The notes beneath the pieces are model-generated. The model ran no database searches. It was not told the DNA's origin and saw only the letters and a program-made list of their open reading frames with translations. 64,000 nucleotides of DNA from Streptomyces sp. NBC_01237 (GTDB lineage Bacteria > Actinomycetota > Actinomycetes > Streptomycetales > Streptomycetaceae), in contig NZ_CP108508.1 of NCBI RefSeq assembly GCF_035917275.1, positions 5,332,001 through 5,396,000 of the forward strand, in the 5' to 3' direction. The position numbers were made by a program, and so were the translations under genes. Below are positions 19,941 through 27,935 of this stretch, in pieces; position 1 is the first letter of the stretch; each line of letters starts with the position of its first letter.

Positions 19941-20533
19941 ACCGAGGCACCCTCAAGCCCCAGCAGCCGCTCCTTGCGCTCCAGTCCGCCCGCGTAGCCG
20001 CGCAGGGCCCCGTCCGCCCCGATCACGCGATGGCACGGGCGCACGACCAGCAGGGGATTGCGCCCGATCGCCGTCCCCACGGCCCGCACCCCCGCGCCGG
20101 AGGACCCCACGCGTGCGGCGATCTGCCCGTACGAGACCGTCTCCCCGTACGGGATGGTGTCCAGCGCCTGCCAGACCCGCCGCTGGAACTCCGTACCCAC
20201 CCCGTCCGCGTACGGGATGTCGAAGCGGGTCAGCCGCCCCGCGAAGTACGCCTCCAACTGCGCGGCGATCCCGGCGAACAGCCCGGGGGCCTGTTGCCAG
20301 CCGTCCTGGACGACGGCGCCGCCCTTCTGGCCGGGCAGGGACAGCGACACCAGCGCGACACCACCCGACGGCGCCATGTCCACGCCCGAGGTGTCCGGGG
20401 TGTTGGACGAATCCGTCGAATCCGCCCCCGTCCCGGCCTCCACCCTTTCTGTCCCCGCCGTCCCCGCCGACGTTTCGCCGACCAGAAGCAGCTCACCCAG
20501 CGGGCTGCCGACCTTCGCGTACACCGTGGTCAT
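19928..20533 (-). CDS. ogt: methylated-DNA--protein-cysteine methyltransferase
   Basis: A 201-residue suicide enzyme that transfers O6-alkyl groups from guanine to its own Cys. The active site is PCHRVIG, with the helix-turn-helix region IPYGETVSYGQIAARVGS and RAVGTAIGRNP upstream. Residues 25-55 are a low-complexity insert rich in Gly, Thr and Ser. ATG start. It lies next to alkB, whose product handles other alkyl lesions. Confidence 0.92.
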   Translation of the reverse strand: MTTVYAKVGSPLGELLLVGETSAGTAGTERVEAGTGADSTDSSNTPDTSGVDMAPSGGVALVSLSLPGQKGGAVVQDGWQQAPGLFAGIAAQLEAYFAGRLTRFDIPYADGVGTEFQRRVWQALDTIPYGETVSYGQIAARVGSSGAGVRAVGTAIGRNPLLVVRPCHRVIGADGALRGYAGGLERKERLLGLEGASVPRR

Positions 20534-20772
20534 GACTCGTCATCCTCCTTGCCGGGCGAACCGCGCCCACGGACCGAAGCCCGTGCGCGCTTCCCGTACC
20601 GCCAAGTCTGCGGCTGCCACCGTGCCGGGACTGGCGGAAATCGGACATCGTCCCGGGCTTCGGCAGGGCCCGTCCGCCCCCGGGAACGCCTGCGGGGCGG
20701 CCCGCGCCGGCCAGCACGCCCGCCCCGCCCCCACGTCGCCGTGAACCGCGGCGACGGGACCGCTCCGCCCGC

Positions 20773-21261
20773 CTACCGGTAGTTGGCGAACTGCACCGCG
20801 AAGTCGAAGTCCTGGCCCTTGAGCAGCGCCTGCACGGCCTGCAGGTCGTCCCGGCTCTTCGAGCTGACCCGCAGCTCGTCGCCCTGGACCAGCGCCTTGA
20901 CGCCCTTCGGGCCCTCATCGCGAATGATCTTCGCCACCTTCTTGGCGTTCTCCTGCGAGATGCCTTCCTCGATCGTGGCGAAGATCTTGTACTCCTTGCC
21001 GGAAAGCTGCGGCTCGCCCGCGTCCAGCGACTTCAGCGAGATGCCGCGCTTGATCAGCTTGGACTGGAAGATGTCGAGGATGGCCTTGACCCGCTCCTCG
21101 CCGCTCGCCTCCATCAGGATCTTCTCGCCGGACCACGAGATCGAGGCACCCGTGCCCTTGAAGTCGTAACGCTGGGAGATCTCCTTGGCGGCCTGGTTGA
21201 GGGCGTTGTCGACCTCCTGCCGCTCGACCTTCGAGACGATGTCGAAACTGGAGTCGGCCAT
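20773..21261 (-). CDS. YajQ-family nucleotide-binding protein
   Basis: A 162-residue protein with two ferredoxin-like folds. It begins [20 protein letters not shown] and contains RYDFKGT and [25 protein letters not shown], all conserved. Some family members bind cyclic di-GMP; that is not shown for this one. ATG at 21261 is preceded by AAGGAG at good spacing. Confidence 0.92.
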   Translation of the reverse strand: MADSSFDIVSKVERQEVDNALNQAAKEISQRYDFKGTGASISWSGEKILMEASGEERVKAILDIFQSKLIKRGISLKSLDAGEPQLSGKEYKIFATIEEGISQENAKKVAKIIRDEGPKGVKALVQGDELRVSSKSRDDLQAVQALLKGQDFDFAVQFANYR

Positions 21262-21588
21262 GACGTGTGGCTCCTTGCGTCGAATGCGTTGGGATACAGC
21301 CCGAAGCCTAAGGGCTGCCCCGCCATCCCCGGTGGGCGCGCGACGACAGCCACGGCACCTCGCGGCGCCGCCGGAACGCCCGGATACCTCCCGTACGCGG
21401 ATGCCGCCGCCCGCCGGTGCACCGGGTCCGCCGCCGCGCACCGATCCACCAGGGACGACGGACGGCCCCCGGCCACCATGGCCAGCCCGGGGTGCCGATC
21501 AATCGGGTGGCGGAGCACCCCTGGGCATCGGGTATCGTTTACGTCGTCGCCAAGGAGCACCCCAGTGGGGTTCCGACGCGTCGTTCGA
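21262..21588. other. 327-base gap between yajQ and tRNA-Tyr
   Basis: Divergent promoter region. TATCGT at about 21531 could be the -10 of the tRNA-Tyr transcript, but no good -35 was found. No credible gene or repeat was seen. Confidence 0.4.
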
Positions 21589-21670
<82 letters not shown>

Positions 21671-21678
21671 CGCGAACA

Positions 21679-21711
21679 GAGCCCCCGACCAGCATGTCTG
21701 GTCGGGGGCTC
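21679..21711 (+). terminator. tRNA-Tyr terminator
   Basis: A perfect 14-bp stem (GAGCCCCCGACCAG and its complement) closes a 5-base loop CATGT nine bases after the tRNA. Confidence 0.9.
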
Positions 21712-21728
21712 AGTCGTTTCCGCCCGCC

Positions 21729-21811
21729 GTGTCCGCAGGCTCCCGCCGCGGCCGGGGGCGTGGCCGGAGCCTGCGGACACAGGCTCCCGCCGCGGCCGGG
21801 GGCGTGGCCGG
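21729..21811. repeat. direct repeat nested with a 15-bp palindrome
   Basis: A unit of about 32 bases beginning CAGGCTCCCGCCGCGG occurs at 21736 and again at 21780. The flanks GTGTCCGCAGGCTCC (21729-21743) and its complement (21766-21780) form an inverted repeat around the first copy. The block abuts the stop of the minus-strand SDR-like gene and may end both convergent transcripts. Confidence 0.8.
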
Positions 21812-21812
21812 A

Positions 21813-22475
21813 TCAGTTGCCCGCGACGTCCTTCACCGCGACCGTCATCGGCACGTTGCCCGAGATCAGTTCCAGTGTCAGGCCCGCCGTGGCCGGGGTG
21901 TCCAGGAGCTCCAGCAGGGTCGCCGCCACATCGTCCCGCGGTACCGGTCCGCGCCCGGTCGACGCGGCCAGCAGGACCTGGCCGGTGCCCGCGTCGTTCG
22001 TCAGCATTCCCGGGCGCAGGATCGTCCAGTCGAGTGCGGTCCTGGAACGTACGTCCGCGTCGGCGGCACCCTTGGCCCTCAGGTAGGCGTCGAAGACCTC
22101 GTTGCCCGGGTGCTCGGGGTCGGCGCCCATCGAGGAGACGACGATGTAGCGCCGTACTCCCGCGAGTTCGGCCCCGTCCGCGAACAGCACCGCGGCGCCG
22201 CGGTCCACGGAGTCCTTGCGCTCCAGGCCGCTGTTCGGGCCCGCACCGGCTGCGAAGACCGCCGCGTCGGCGCCGCGCAGGACCTCCGCGGCCTGTTCCA
22301 CGGAGGCCGATTCGAGGTCCAGTACGACCGGTTCGGCGCCCACCGCTCCGAGGTCGGCGCTCTGTTCGGGGTTGCGGATGATGCCGACGGCTTCATCGCC
22401 GCGTGCGGCGAGCAGACGCTCCAGCCGCAGCGCGATCTGACCATGTCCACCTGCGATGACAATGCGCATACTCAC
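21813..22475 (-). CDS. NAD(P)-binding atypical SDR protein
   Basis: A 220-residue Rossmann protein. It starts with the dinucleotide motif IVIAGGHGQIA, continues with DLESASVEQAAEVLRGADAAVFAAG and YIVVSSMGAD, and has LDWTILRPGMLTND, typical of NAD(P)H-binding YwnB/SDR-a5-like proteins. It lacks the YxxxK catalytic pair of classical SDRs, so it may be a sensor or a redox enzyme. GTG at 22475 is used; ATG at 22469 is equally possible. Confidence 0.85.
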   Translation of the reverse strand: MSMRIVIAGGHGQIALRLERLLAARGDEAVGIIRNPEQSADLGAVGAEPVVLDLESASVEQAAEVLRGADAAVFAAGAGPNSGLERKDSVDRGAAVLFADGAELAGVRRYIVVSSMGADPEHPGNEVFDAYLRAKGAADADVRSRTALDWTILRPGMLTNDAGTGQVLLAASTGRGPVPRDDVAATLLELLDTPATAGLTLELISGNVPMTVAVKDVAGN

Positions 22476-22503
22476 GACCGTACGCCGGAGCGCGGCGGCG
22501 CGC

Positions 22504-23802
22504 TCACGGCCTGCCGCCGGGCGCGGAATCGGGGCGGCCCTGGCGGGGAAGGCCGAGGGCGACGGTCGCCTCGGAGTCGCAGAACTCGCGTACGGCGCTG
22601 GTGCGGGCGACCACGCGGCCCCGGTGCACCACGATCCTGCTGTAGGCGAGCGAGAGGACCGCGGCGAGCCGCTCCCCGCGCAGGGCGAGGAGCTCGGCCG
22701 GGAAGCCGGCCTCGACCCGGACCTCGGGAAGGCCCATGGCCGCTCTGGCGGTGGCCGAGACGGTGTCGTATGCCTGTTCGGCGCGCAGGCCGTTCTGCGA
22801 GGCCAGGAGGTAGGCGGCTTCGAGGGGGTCGCCGCGCCCGACCGGGTTGGCCGCGTCGCGCAGCGCGCCGCTGCCCGCCGCCACGCGTACGCCGGCGGCG
22901 CGCAGGAGGCGTACGGGGGCGGTTCCGCGGCGTTCCGCGCCGGAGCAGCCGCCCTGGGGGAGGCAGATGACCGTGACCCCGGCGGCGGCGAGCTGGTCGG
23001 CGGCCCGGGTGGCGGCTTCGAGCGGGAGCTGGGCGAGGCCGGCGCAGGGGCCGACGGAGACGCCGGGGCGGAGTCCGCCGGCCATGGCGGCGAGACGGGC
23101 GAGGCGGGCCGGGTCGTCGCCGTCGGTGTGCAGGTCGACGGGGCAGCCGTGCTCGGCGGCGATCTCCAGGACGGCTTCGGTGTAGCCGGTGGGGTCGGGG
23201 TCGAGGTCGGGGCAGCCGCCGACGACCCCCGCGCCCATCTTCACGGCGTCGCGGAGCATGGCGAGGCCGTCGGCGCCCGCGATGCCGGTGAGGAGGCGGG
23301 GGACGGCCACGGCGGTGAGGTCGGCCAGCCCGCGCAGCGCCCGTCGGGTCTGGAGGACGGCTTCGAGCGCCGCGAGGCCCTGTACGTCGCCGATGCGGAC
23401 GTGGGAGCGCAGCGCGGTGGTGCCGTGGCCGAGCTGGAGCAGAGCGGCTTGGGTGGCGCGGCGCTGGATGTCCTCGGCGCGGTGGGAGGCGGGGCCGGGG
23501 CCGTCGGGTCCCACGCTGTCGGCGGTGAGCGCGGTGTCGCTGTGGGCGTGGGGTTCGGCGGGCGCCGGGAGCAGGAGGTACCCGCGCAGGTCGACGCGTG
23601 GGCCGTGGGTGGTGAGGCTGCCCGCGGTGCCGACGGCTTCGATGCGGCCGCCGCTGAGCCGTACGTCCACGGTGCGGCCGTCGGTGAGCCGGGCGCCGGA
23701 GAGCACGAGCGCGGGGGTCTCGGCGGTGAGGGCGTCGGGGGCGGCCGCGTCGGCGCTTTCGGGCGCGTTGTCGTCGGGCCGCCGCGGCTGGCTGTCGGGC
23801 AT
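22504..23802 (-). CDS. amidohydrolase, cytosine-deaminase-like
   Basis: A 432-residue metal-dependent hydrolase. It has a composite N-terminal beta domain (VLSGARLTDGRTVDVRLSGG), the metal-binding PHAHSD in place of the usual HxH, HGTTALRSH, and VDLHTDGDD for later ligands. These fit the CodA-like branch that deaminates cytosine or related rings; the substrate is uncertain. ATG at 23802 is preceded by AGGAGCGCG, which decides the start. Confidence 0.82.
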   Translation of the reverse strand: MPDSQPRRPDDNAPESADAAAPDALTAETPALVLSGARLTDGRTVDVRLSGGRIEAVGTAGSLTTHGPRVDLRGYLLLPAPAEPHAHSDTALTADSVGPDGPGPASHRAEDIQRRATQAALLQLGHGTTALRSHVRIGDVQGLAALEAVLQTRRALRGLADLTAVAVPRLLTGIAGADGLAMLRDAVKMGAGVVGGCPDLDPDPTGYTEAVLEIAAEHGCPVDLHTDGDDPARLARLAAMAGGLRPGVSVGPCAGLAQLPLEAATRAADQLAAAGVTVICLPQGGCSGAERRGTAPVRLLRAAGVRVAAGSGALRDAANPVGRGDPLEAAYLLASQNGLRAEQAYDTVSATARAAMGLPEVRVEAGFPAELLALRGERLAAVLSLAYSRIVVHRGRVVARTSAVREFCDSEATVALGLPRQGRPDSAPGGRP

Positions 23803-24091
23803 CGCGCTCCTGGGAAGGGGGTGCAAGATCACATGGAGTGGGTCGAGCCTAGGGGGGTGCCAGGCCCACTTCGAGGAAGAGCGCAATAGTCGTACCGGTG
23901 TGCCTCGCGGGGGTGCCACGTCTCCGTTCCCGGCCGCTCGGGAAGTCCGGGCCAGGTCGCGATGAGCCCTGATCAAGGCCCGATCAAGGCCCGATCCGGG
24001 GGTCGGGCAGGGTGTCGATCAGGGGCCGGACGTGGGCCGTCGAAACGGATTTGGGCGATCGGCGGAGGACCGTGTAATGTCTTCATCGCTC

Positions 24092-24164
24092 GCCCCAATA
24101 GCTCAGTCGGTAGAGCGTCTCCATGGTAAGGAGAAGGTCTGCGGTTCGATTCCGCATTGGGGCT
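24092..24164 (+). tRNA. tRNA-Thr (GGT)
   Basis: 73 bases; acceptor GCCCCAA pairs with TTGGGGC, anticodon stem TCTCC/GGAGA with loop ATGGTAA, anticodon GGT at 24125-24127. The CCA end is not encoded. A small CCCCGC-TTCG-GCGGGG hairpin (24180-24195) lies between it and tRNA-Met. The 289-base gap on its left shows no gene. Confidence 0.96.
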
Positions 24165-24209
24165 CTGGTGATCGGGAAACCCCGCTTCGGCGGGGGGACT
24201 CATCATCAA

Positions 24210-24285
24210 AGCGGTGTAGCTCAGTCGGTAGAGCAAGCGGCTCATAATCGCTGTGTCACCGGTTCAAGTCCGGTCACCGCTACCA
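24210..24285 (+). tRNA. tRNA-Met (CAT), elongator type
   Basis: 76 bases including an encoded CCA. Acceptor AGCGGTG pairs with CACCGCT; anticodon CAT at 24243-24245. A fully paired first acceptor base pair argues against an initiator tRNA. Confidence 0.95.
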
Positions 24286-24371
24286 ACGGTAGCCGATTGT
24301 TGGGTCGGTCCTTCGATCGGCTACTCTTTTATGCGTTCATCCGTCCATCCGTCCGTCCAAGGAGCACTCAC

Positions 24372-24536
24372 GTGGCTGCCACCGACGTCCGCCCGAAGAT
24401 CACGCTGGCCTGCGTGGAGTGCAAGGAGCGGAACTACATCACCAAGAAGAACCGGCGTAACAACCCGGACCGTCTTGAGATGAAGAAGCACTGCCCGCGC
24501 TGCAACTCGCACACCGCGCACCGCGAAACCCGCTGA
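24372..24536 (+). CDS. rpmG: 50S ribosomal protein L33, zinc-binding form
   Basis: A 54-residue ribosomal protein with two zinc-binding pairs, CVEC (about 14-17) and CPRC (about 41-44), so it is the zinc-containing form. GTG start with AAGGAGCA upstream. It directly follows tRNA-Met, with a strong terminator after it. Confidence 0.97.
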
Positions 24537-24548
24537 ATCAGGCTCGTA

Positions 24549-24581
24549 CACGAGGCCGTCCCCTCTGGGGGCGGCCTCGTG
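24549..24581 (+). terminator. rpmG terminator
   Basis: A 15-bp stem beginning CACGAGGCCG, with one T-G pair, closes a 3-base loop, 12 bases after the rpmG stop. Confidence 0.9.
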
Positions 24582-24638
24582 TCGTTGTATGGGGCTGTCC
24601 CTGCCCTTATTCGTCTTTCATCAGGAGGTAGCGAGCTC

Positions 24639-25091
24639 ATGGCGCTCGACCAGTCCTTCGTGGGGCGGACCTATCCGCCCACCCCGGCGTACGAGGTCGG
24701 CCGGGAGAAGATCCGCGAGTTCGCCGAAGCGGTGGGCGACACCAATCCGGTGTACGTCGATCCGGTGGCCGCGGAGGCGCTCGGGCATTCCGATGTGATC
24801 GCGCCTCCCACCTTTGTCTTCTCGATCACGTTCAAGGCCGCCGCGGCGGTCGTGCAGGATCCGCAGCTGGGACTGGACTACAGCCGTGTGGTGCACGGTG
24901 ACCAGAAGTTCACGTATGCGCGTCCCGTACGGGCGGGGGACCGGCTCACGGTCACGTCGACGATCGAGGGCATCAAGTCCCTGGCGGGCAACGACATCCT
25001 GGACATCCGGGGCGACGTGCACGACGAGTCCGGTGCGCTCGTCGTGACGGCGCTGATGAAGCTGGTGGCGCGCGCCGCCGAGGAGGCGTGA
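24639..25091 (+). CDS. hadA: (3R)-hydroxyacyl-ACP dehydratase subunit, HadA/MaoC-like
   Basis: A 150-residue hot-dog protein without the catalytic D/H pair, as expected of the structural HadA half. It carries MALDQSFVGRTYPPTPAYEV, VIAPPTFVFSITF and VVHGDQKFTYARPVRAGD. AGGAGG at 24623-24628 fixes the ATG. Its stop overlaps the hadB start. With HadB it would dehydrate 3-hydroxyacyl-ACP in type II fatty-acid synthesis. Confidence 0.88.
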   Translation: MALDQSFVGRTYPPTPAYEVGREKIREFAEAVGDTNPVYVDPVAAEALGHSDVIAPPTFVFSITFKAAAAVVQDPQLGLDYSRVVHGDQKFTYARPVRAGDRLTVTSTIEGIKSLAGNDILDIRGDVHDESGALVVTALMKLVARAAEEA

Positions 25092-25519
25092 TGACCGCGA
25101 AGATCAGTTACGGGTCGGTCGAGGTGGGGACGGAGCTGCCGGCGCAGTCGTTCCCGGTGACGCGGGCGACGCTGGTGCAGTACGCGGGCGCCTCGGGCGA
25201 CTTCAATCCGATCCACTGGAACGAGAAGTTCGCCCGCGAGGTCGGGCTGCCGGATGTGATCGCGCACGGCATGTTCACGATGGCCGAGGCGATCCGGGTG
25301 GTCACGGACTGGGCCGGGGACCCGGCGGCGGTCGTCGAGTACGGGGTGCGGTTCACCAAGCCGGTCGTCGTGCCGAACGACGACAAGGGCGCGCTGGTCG
25401 AGGTCAGTGGCAAGGTCGCCGCGAAGCTGGACGACAACCAGGTGCGGGTGGACCTGGTCGCCATGTGTGACGGCAAGAAGGTGCTGGGAATGTCCCGGGC
25501 CGTGGTCAGGCTCGCCTGA
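25091..25519 (+). CDS. hadB: (3R)-hydroxyacyl-ACP dehydratase catalytic subunit, HadB/MaoC-like
   Basis: A 142-residue MaoC hot-dog protein with the hydratase signature ASGDFNPIHWNEKFA (catalytic Asp and His) and VIAHGMFTMAEAIR. ATG overlaps the hadA stop (TGATG); GTG three bases earlier is a weaker option. It forms the catalytic half of the dehydratase with HadA. Confidence 0.9.
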   Translation: MTAKISYGSVEVGTELPAQSFPVTRATLVQYAGASGDFNPIHWNEKFAREVGLPDVIAHGMFTMAEAIRVVTDWAGDPAAVVEYGVRFTKPVVVPNDDKGALVEVSGKVAAKLDDNQVRVDLVAMCDGKKVLGMSRAVVRLA

Positions 25520-25529
25520 GACCGAGTGA

Positions 25530-25574
25530 CATGGGTAAGGGGCGTCCCTCTTGGAGGGGCGCCCCTTACCCATG
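25530..25574 (+). terminator. hadAB terminator
   Basis: A 21-bp stem (outer arm CATGGGTAAGGGGCG, inner TCCCTC/GAGGGG) with a TTG loop follows the hadB stop by ten bases. Confidence 0.93.
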
Positions 25575-25617
25575 CCGCCCGCACCGGGCGGGACGCTGAG
25601 CGGCGCCCGCTTCGGGC

Positions 25618-25648
25618 TTGCCAAGTTAGTGATTGAGCAATAACTTAC
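25618..25648 (+). promoter_or_regulatory. tetR promoter with overlapping operator
   Basis: TTGCCA and TAACTT are separated by 17 bases. The imperfect palindrome GTTAGT-N12-ACTTAC (25625-25648) covers the spacer and -10. The ATG at 25653 lies seven bases after the -10 with no ribosome site, so the mRNA is probably leaderless. Confidence 0.65.
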
Positions 25649-25652
25649 TCGC

Positions 25653-26210
25653 ATGGCAAGAATGAGTGCGGAGGAGCGGCGCGAGAGCGTCGTTCGTGCG
25701 GCGATCACCGAGTTCGCGCGCGGTGGCTACAACGGCACGTCGACCGAGGCGATCGCGAAGCGGGTCGGTGTCTCGCAGCCGTATCTCTTCCGGCTCTATC
25801 CGAACAAGCGGGCCATCTTCCTCGCCGCCGCCGAGCGCTGCCTCGAAGACACCCATCAGGTGTTCATGACGGCCGCCGAAGGACTGGAGGGTGAGGAGGC
25901 GCTGCATGCCATGGCCGCGGCGTACCAGCGTCTCATCGTCGACGACGCCGACAAGCTGCTGATGCAGATGCAGATCTACGCGGCCATCGCGGCGGCGGAG
26001 GCGAGCGGGGACCACGAGTTCGGTGAGACGGTGCGGGCCGGCTGGGGGCGGATGTGGGACGACCTCCATATCGTCCTCGGGGGGGATCTGGGCGAGACGA
26101 CGACGTTCCTGGCGTACGGGATGCTCGTCAACACGCTGGCCTCGCTCGGCTTCCCTGCCGGCCATCGCACCTGGTCGGGGTTCTACGACTCGGCCCGGCC
26201 CACGGGGTGA
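25653..26210 (+). CDS. TetR-family repressor of the adjacent MFS gene
   Basis: A 185-residue repressor. The helix-turn-helix (about 10-55) has GGYNGTSTEAIAKRVGVSQP followed by YLFRLYPNKRAIF. The C-terminal part is a ligand-binding helical bundle. A matching operator occurs before its own gene and before the transporter gene, so it probably represses both until a ligand binds. Confidence 0.92.
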   Translation: MARMSAEERRESVVRAAITEFARGGYNGTSTEAIAKRVGVSQPYLFRLYPNKRAIFLAAAERCLEDTHQVFMTAAEGLEGEEALHAMAAAYQRLIVDDADKLLMQMQIYAAIAAAEASGDHEFGETVRAGWGRMWDDLHIVLGGDLGETTTFLAYGMLVNTLASLGFPAGHRTWSGFYDSARPTG

Positions 26211-26251
26211 ACAGCGCGACCCGGGTTCGGCCCGGTTTTCTGTCCGTGAAA

Positions 26252-26270
26252 GTTAGTAATCAATAACTAA
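26252..26270 (+). promoter_or_regulatory. operator before the MFS gene
   Basis: The palindrome TTAGTAATCAATAACTAA resembles the one overlapping the tetR promoter (shared half-sites GTTAGT and AATAACT). It lies 15 bases before the transporter start, over a possible -10 TAACTA. Confidence 0.6.
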
Positions 26271-26285
26271 TGCTCTGGGGGAGCA

Positions 26286-27716
26286 GTGAACCAGCACACA
26301 GCCAGTCGCGGGAGAGCCGTCTGGGCCCTCGTCATCACCAGCGTCGCCGGGTTCATGGCGGCGCTCGACAACCTCGTCGTCACCACCGCGCTGCCGTCCA
26401 TCCGCGAGAGCCTCGGCGGTGAGCTGAAGGAGCTGGAATGGACGGTGAACGCGTACACCCTCACCTTCGCCGTGCTGCTGATGACCGGTGCCGCGCTCGG
26501 TGACCGGTTCGGCAGACGGCGGCTCTTCATGGCCGGGCTCTCCGTCTTCACCGCCGCCTCGGCCGCCGCCGCACTGTCGCCCGGCATCGACGAGCTCATC
26601 GCCTTCCGCGCGGTCCAGGGCATCGGCGCGGCGATCATGATGCCGCTGACCCTCACCCTGCTGAGCGCCGCCGTACCGGCCGCCCGGCGGGGCATGGCAC
26701 TGGGCATCTTCGGCGCCGTCACCGGCATGGCCGTCGCGAGCGGGCCACTGATCGGCGGCACGCTCACCGAGCACATCTCCTGGCACTGGATCTTCTGGCT
26801 GAACGTCCCGATCGGCCTGGTGCTGCTGCCGCTGGCCCGGTGGCGCCTCGCCGAGTCGTACGCCCCCAAGGCCCCGCTCGACATACCCGGTACGGTCCTG
26901 ATCAGCGCGGGCCTCTTCGGCATCGTCTACGCCCTGGTCAGCACCACGAGCCACGGCTGGACCAGCCCCACCGTGCTGACCGGGCTGATCGTGGGCACGG
27001 CCCTGCTCGGCGCGTTCGTGCACCACGGCTTCCACGCGAAGAACCCGATGCTTCCGATGCGGCTCTTCCGCAGCCGCGCCTTCTTCGGGATCAACATCGC
27101 GAGCCTGCTGATGTTCCTCGGAATGTTCGGGTCGATCTTCCTGCTCAGCCAGTTCCTGCAGAACGGACTCGGCTACTCGCCCACCGAGGCCGGTCTGCGG
27201 ATGCTGCCCTGGACCGGGATGCCGATGCTGGTCGCGCCGATCGCCGGCTACCTCTCCGACCGGTACGGCGGCCGCCCCGTCGTGGTGACCGGGCTGGTGC
27301 TCCAGGCCACCGGCCTCGCGCTCTTCGCGCTGATGATCTCGCCGGACATGAGCTACGTCTCCCAGCTGCCCGCCCTGATCATCGGCGGCATCGGCATGGC
27401 GATGTACTTCGCGCCCGCCGCCAGCCTGGTGCTCTCCAGCGTCCGTGAGGGAGAGCAGGGCATCGCCTCCGGCGCCAACAACGCGCTGCGGGAGGTCGGC
27501 GGGGCGCTCGGAGTCGCCGTGCTGGCCTCGGTCTTCTCGGCGCAGGGCGGATACGGATCGGCCCGCGCCCTCGCGGACGGAACCGGTCCGGCCGTCTGGA
27601 TCGGCGCCGGAGTCGTGGCCCTCGCCGCGCTCGTCGCCCTCCTCATCCCCGCCCGGCGCGGTGCGCGGGTGCCGGAGCCCCGGCCGGCCGAGGAGCGGGC
27701 CGCCGTCGCGGCCTGA
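26286..27716 (+). CDS. MFS drug-efflux transporter, DHA2 (14-helix) type
   Basis: A 476-residue proton-driven exporter. Motif A-like GDRFGRRRLFMAGL follows helix 2, motif C region ASGPLIGGTLTEHISWHWIF follows helix 4-5, and motif D1 DNLVVTTALPSI lies in helix 1. Roughly 14 helices. GTG has GGGGGAG upstream. It lies downstream of its likely TetR repressor; the substrate is unknown. Confidence 0.92.
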   Translation: MNQHTASRGRAVWALVITSVAGFMAALDNLVVTTALPSIRESLGGELKELEWTVNAYTLTFAVLLMTGAALGDRFGRRRLFMAGLSVFTAASAAAALSPGIDELIAFRAVQGIGAAIMMPLTLTLLSAAVPAARRGMALGIFGAVTGMAVASGPLIGGTLTEHISWHWIFWLNVPIGLVLLPLARWRLAESYAPKAPLDIPGTVLISAGLFGIVYALVSTTSHGWTSPTVLTGLIVGTALLGAFVHHGFHAKNPMLPMRLFRSRAFFGINIASLLMFLGMFGSIFLLSQFLQNGLGYSPTEAGLRMLPWTGMPMLVAPIAGYLSDRYGGRPVVVTGLVLQATGLALFALMISPDMSYVSQLPALIIGGIGMAMYFAPAASLVLSSVREGEQGIASGANNALREVGGALGVAVLASVFSAQGGYGSARALADGTGPAVWIGAGVVALAALVALLIPARRGARVPEPRPAEERAAVAA

Positions 27717-27883
27717 GCCTCCTGCGGGGCGGGCGCGCCCCGCCGTCCGGGCGGAGAGGCGTCGCGCGTCGGCCCGTGCGGGGCCGGTGGTCCGGCCGGT
27801 GGGTCCGTGCGGGGCCGGTGGGCCCTGTGCGGGCCCCGGGGTCCGGCCGGTCCGCGAGGTGCGTGCGGCCCGTGCGGCCCGTG

Positions 27884-27922
27884 CGGTCCGTGGCCCCGCC
27901 GAGGAGGCGGGGCCACGGACCG
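27884..27922 (+). terminator. MFS terminator abutting murB
   Basis: A perfect 17-bp inverted repeat (CGGTCCGTGGCCCCGCC) with a 5-base loop GAGGA. The preceding 160 bases hold several loose copies of GTGCGGGGCCGGTG and no gene. Confidence 0.85.
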
Positions 27923-27935
27923 TACCCTTGTCCCC

